The translations under genes and the position numbers were made by a program. Positions 62,127-64,000 of a DNA stretch of 64,000 bases are shown in pieces. The stretch comes from Natrialba swarupiae (GTDB taxonomy: Archaea > Halobacteriota > Halobacteria > Halobacteriales > Natrialbaceae): NCBI RefSeq assembly GCF_008245225.1, contig NZ_VTAW01000012.1, positions 56,357 through 120,356 of the forward strand, in the 5' to 3' direction. The number at the start of each line of letters is the position of its first letter. Positions within the stretch are counted from its first letter, which is position 1. Under the pieces are notes generated by a model. It had not been told where the DNA came from, made no database searches, and saw only the letters and a program-made list of their open reading frames with translations.

Positions 62127-63194
62127 TTATTGGTACTCCGAAAGTACATCTGTGATCCACTCGTTCTCGTCGAGTGAATCCGGACCATGGAAAATATTGT
62201 GGAAGGAATCTTTCGACACGTACGGGTAGTATTCTCTACGAATTTTGTTTTTCAAACTTGAGAGCTGATCTTCATCAATTTCACCGTACTCGTTTACTGG
62301 AGGTTCCGTTCCAACGATTACCACGTTGTCTCCATCGTCATTTATCTTGTATTTTTTATATTCGATTAGTCGTTCTGACTCGTTTACTGCGTACATGTCA
62401 TCGACAAATTGTCCAACTTCGTCTCCCAAATTCATAATTTCAACAGAGACGACACCGAGTTCTGAATCCAATCGATCGACAATCGAGTCGAAGTAGTCCG
62501 AGACGGTTGGCCAAATAACAAAATACAGCGTCTCATCCCCGGATTTATCGGACTTACCGCGGGTCCGACTTCCGACAAATTTCGGGGTGCTGATCCCTAG
62601 CTTTCGCGATATCAATCCAAACCCCGCTCTAGCCGTCGCAACAACACCCTCTTCGCGAAGTGTGACCTCTGCTTCCGCAATCAATGAATAATCTTTCTTT
62701 TTGCTTTCCGGAAGTCCACGCTTATCAAAAAAATCTGGGTAGAATTCGTAGCTAAACAAACTCCAGTCCCACTCATAATCGTCTGCACCGAGAAATCGCT
62801 GTTCAAGCAATTCGATATCTCTCTGGTCTTTTTCCCACAGACGGCGGTGTTTGAACGACAGTTCGATTTCTGGCTTGACAATCTTTATTCCGTTCGTAGT
62901 ATAGTGATACGTCTCATCGTGGACTAGTTCTTTATCAGTTACTCCAAGCCACGAATATTTCTCGACAGAAACATCAATATTTTTGGGAGTCGAATCAAAA
63001 TCGACCGCACCTCGCTCATATGGGTCGATTGCTAGATCAATATCGCCGTTCTCACGCAGTCCAAAATCGGCTAGGACAGCACTCCCGACGATACAAACGT
63101 CCTCTGTTGACAACTGAACCGATTCTAAATACTTCTTTAAATCATCGAAATAGCGTATTCCCTGACTCGAATTTTTGGATTGCTTAAGCGTCAT
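62127..63194 (-). CDS. Nucleotidyltransferase fused to an NDP-kinase-like domain
   Basis: 355 residues, AT-rich codons. Residues 30-120 look like a minimal (MNT/Pol-beta type) nucleotidyltransferase: VCIVGSAVLADFGLRENGDI with Gly37-Ser38, Asp51 and Asp53, then KPEIELSFKHRRLWEKDQRD. Residues 221-355 resemble nucleoside-diphosphate kinase: LYFVIWPTVSDYF fits its first strand and helix, VVIVGTEPPV its central strand, and HNIFHGPDSLDENEW corresponds to NIIHGSDSVESA with the phosphorylated His (His336). The NDK nucleotide-binding Lys after strand 1 is Trp228 here, so ordinary NDK activity is questionable. Probably prepares or transfers a nucleotide-activated sugar or alcohol phosphate. Confidence 0.68.
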   Translation of the reverse strand: MTLKQSKNSSQGIRYFDDLKKYLESVQLSTEDVCIVGSAVLADFGLRENGDIDLAIDPYERGAVDFDSTPKNIDVSVEKYSWLGVTDKELVHDETYHYTTNGIKIVKPEIELSFKHRRLWEKDQRDIELLEQRFLGADDYEWDWSLFSYEFYPDFFDKRGLPESKKKDYSLIAEAEVTLREEGVVATARAGFGLISRKLGISTPKFVGSRTRGKSDKSGDETLYFVIWPTVSDYFDSIVDRLDSELGVVSVEIMNLGDEVGQFVDDMYAVNESERLIEYKKYKINDDGDNVVIVGTEPPVNEYGEIDEDQLSSLKNKIRREYYPYVSKDSFHNIFHGPDSLDENEWITDVLSEYQ

Positions 63195-63322
63195 TGTACG
63201 ACGTTCTATTTCCAGCTACAATAATACCTTTCGCAACACTATTCAATGGATAAATATGTGGTGTCATCAGTGCTATCGCCGCATTTTTTCGGTTCGAACG
63301 TTGGTCTCTGCTTCGATCATAT

Positions 63323-63930
63323 TTAGACCGGTTCTAAATCCTTGAGGTCGGGATGACCCAAGTGTTTTCTGGCTTTCTCCGGTAACTGGTCTGTAGATTC
63401 CGAGTTTCGGACGGCATCACGTATCTGTTGCCATCTAGTATGTCTGACCCGTATCTGGACGGTAATCTGTTCCAACCGTGCCAATTTGGCGATGATAATT
63501 CGGTTTCGGCCTCGGCCGGTCCACACTATCTCTCCATCGCGGTCGATACCGACGCCGATCTCGACGTCGTTTGGTCAGATCGACAGACGATCGAGCGTGG
63601 AGTACAACTCTCGTTGGGTTTTGTATCCTTCTTCTTCGAGTTTCTGACACAGGTTTTCCCGTGACTCTGCGTTATTTCGTCGGGGAGTTCGTTCCAGGAA
63701 ACGCCCTGAACAAATCGCCTGTGAAAGACCTCGTATCGCTCCCGTTCGGTAATTTTCGAACGCTTCCAGTGGCCGTCCTCGACGGCTCCCCAGACGTCAG
63801 TAAACCCGTTTACTTCGTGGCTAATCTCGTTCGGATCGACCCTGATCAGTTTTAGCGGGTCGGCGTCAGTGTACGTCTCATCGCCCATCCTGTGACGAAG
63901 TTGGATATATTTCGAACTATAGTGAGCGTG
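63323..63930 (-). pseudogene. GRDG...GRHR protein, decayed third copy
   Basis: Read on the minus strand, YIQLRHRMGDETYTDADPLK, LIRVDPNEI and WNELPDEIT match the N-terminal halves of the two intact copies. Then the frame slips (between about 63690 and 63660): LCQKLEEEGYKTQRELYSTL continues the similarity in another frame, which is cut by TGA at 63577-63575. After it, VEIGVGIDRDGEIVWTGRGR and ITVQIRVRHTRWQQIRD finish the protein. The core GRHR has become GRNR. The 5' end is missing: similarity stops near 63910, where sequence changes character. Confidence 0.8.
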
Positions 63931-63956
63931 TCATAGAAACGTTCTCAACGAAGGCA

Positions 63957-63997
63957 GCAGGGTGTGGAAACTGTGTCCAGCAGCGCCACAACCCTGC
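63957..63997. repeat. Inverted repeat at the right edge, possible IS end
   Basis: GCAGGGTGTGG and CCACAACCCTGC pair (one base bulged) around an 18-base loop. It lies just beyond the point where the GRDG pseudogene is cut, so it may belong to an insertion element that continues past the window. Confidence 0.4.
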
Positions 63998-64000
63998 AAG

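Noticed and set aside
1..64000. tRNA or rRNA genes
   Set aside because: Looked for T-loop patterns such as GGTTCGAATCC in either strand by eye and found none with a matching acceptor stem; a covariance-model scan would be decisive.

Overview
The window is chromosomal DNA of a halophilic archaeon (class Halobacteria, most likely a Natrialbaceae-type genus). The reasons are high GC, strongly acidic proteins, frequent CTCGAG, leaderless promoters with a TATA element about 26-30 bases before the start codon, and archaeal marker genes: CarS (archaeal lipid synthesis), Pelota, RqcH, Elp3, the oligosaccharyltransferase AglB and bat-type HTH regulators. I see no rRNA, tRNA, CRISPR array or intact transposase.

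Layout. 1-16 kb is ordinary housekeeping and metabolic sequence: an aldolase fragment, Elp3, a frameshifted acetyltransferase, a CPBP protease, an HTH regulator divergent from an SMR exporter, a DHH/S1 protein, UspA, OsmC, a 2-hydroxyacid dehydrogenase and CarS. 16-24 kb (minus strand) is glpABC, for anaerobic-type glycerol-3-phosphate dehydrogenase, continuing by a TAATG overlap into an Orc1/Cdc6-like AAA protein with a broken Walker A motif, followed by a CHAT (caspase-like) protease. 24.5-30.5 kb (plus strand, divergent from glpA) is a phosphonate-type ABC transporter with two permeases followed by two NagD-type HAD phosphatases. glpK lies at 34-36 kb. 36-40 kb carries pelA and rqcH, both ribosome rescue/quality-control genes. 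41-50 kb is mixed: an MFS transporter behind a TetR-type operator, a sulfatase, a ZIP transporter, two TenA proteins, a CBS protein and a 44-residue DUF7503-type protein. 50.7-63.9 kb is a protein N-glycosylation / surface-glycan locus: AglB, an AglG-like glycosyltransferase, a sugar-nucleotide epimerase, an AglF-like nucleotidyltransferase, two more glycosyltransferases, a tandem pair of unusual GRDG...GRHR proteins, a phosphatase/sulfatase-fold protein, and a nucleotidyltransferase fused to an NDP-kinase-like domain. A decayed third GRDG paralogue lies at the right edge. The segment from about 60.7 to 63.9 kb is visibly AT-richer than the rest and looks acquired.

The least explained structures are: (1) two families of 82-87 bp palindromic intergenic elements (five and two copies), three of which supply the stop codon of the neighbouring gene; (2) small ORFs, several starting at the predicted transcription start, that end on or next to the start codon of the following gene; (3) the CHAT/AAA pair coupled to glpC; (4) the nucleotidyltransferase-NDK fusion and the GRDG...GRHR family in the glycosylation locus; and (5) an organophosphate uptake hypothesis for the phn-like transporter between glpABC and two HAD phosphatases.
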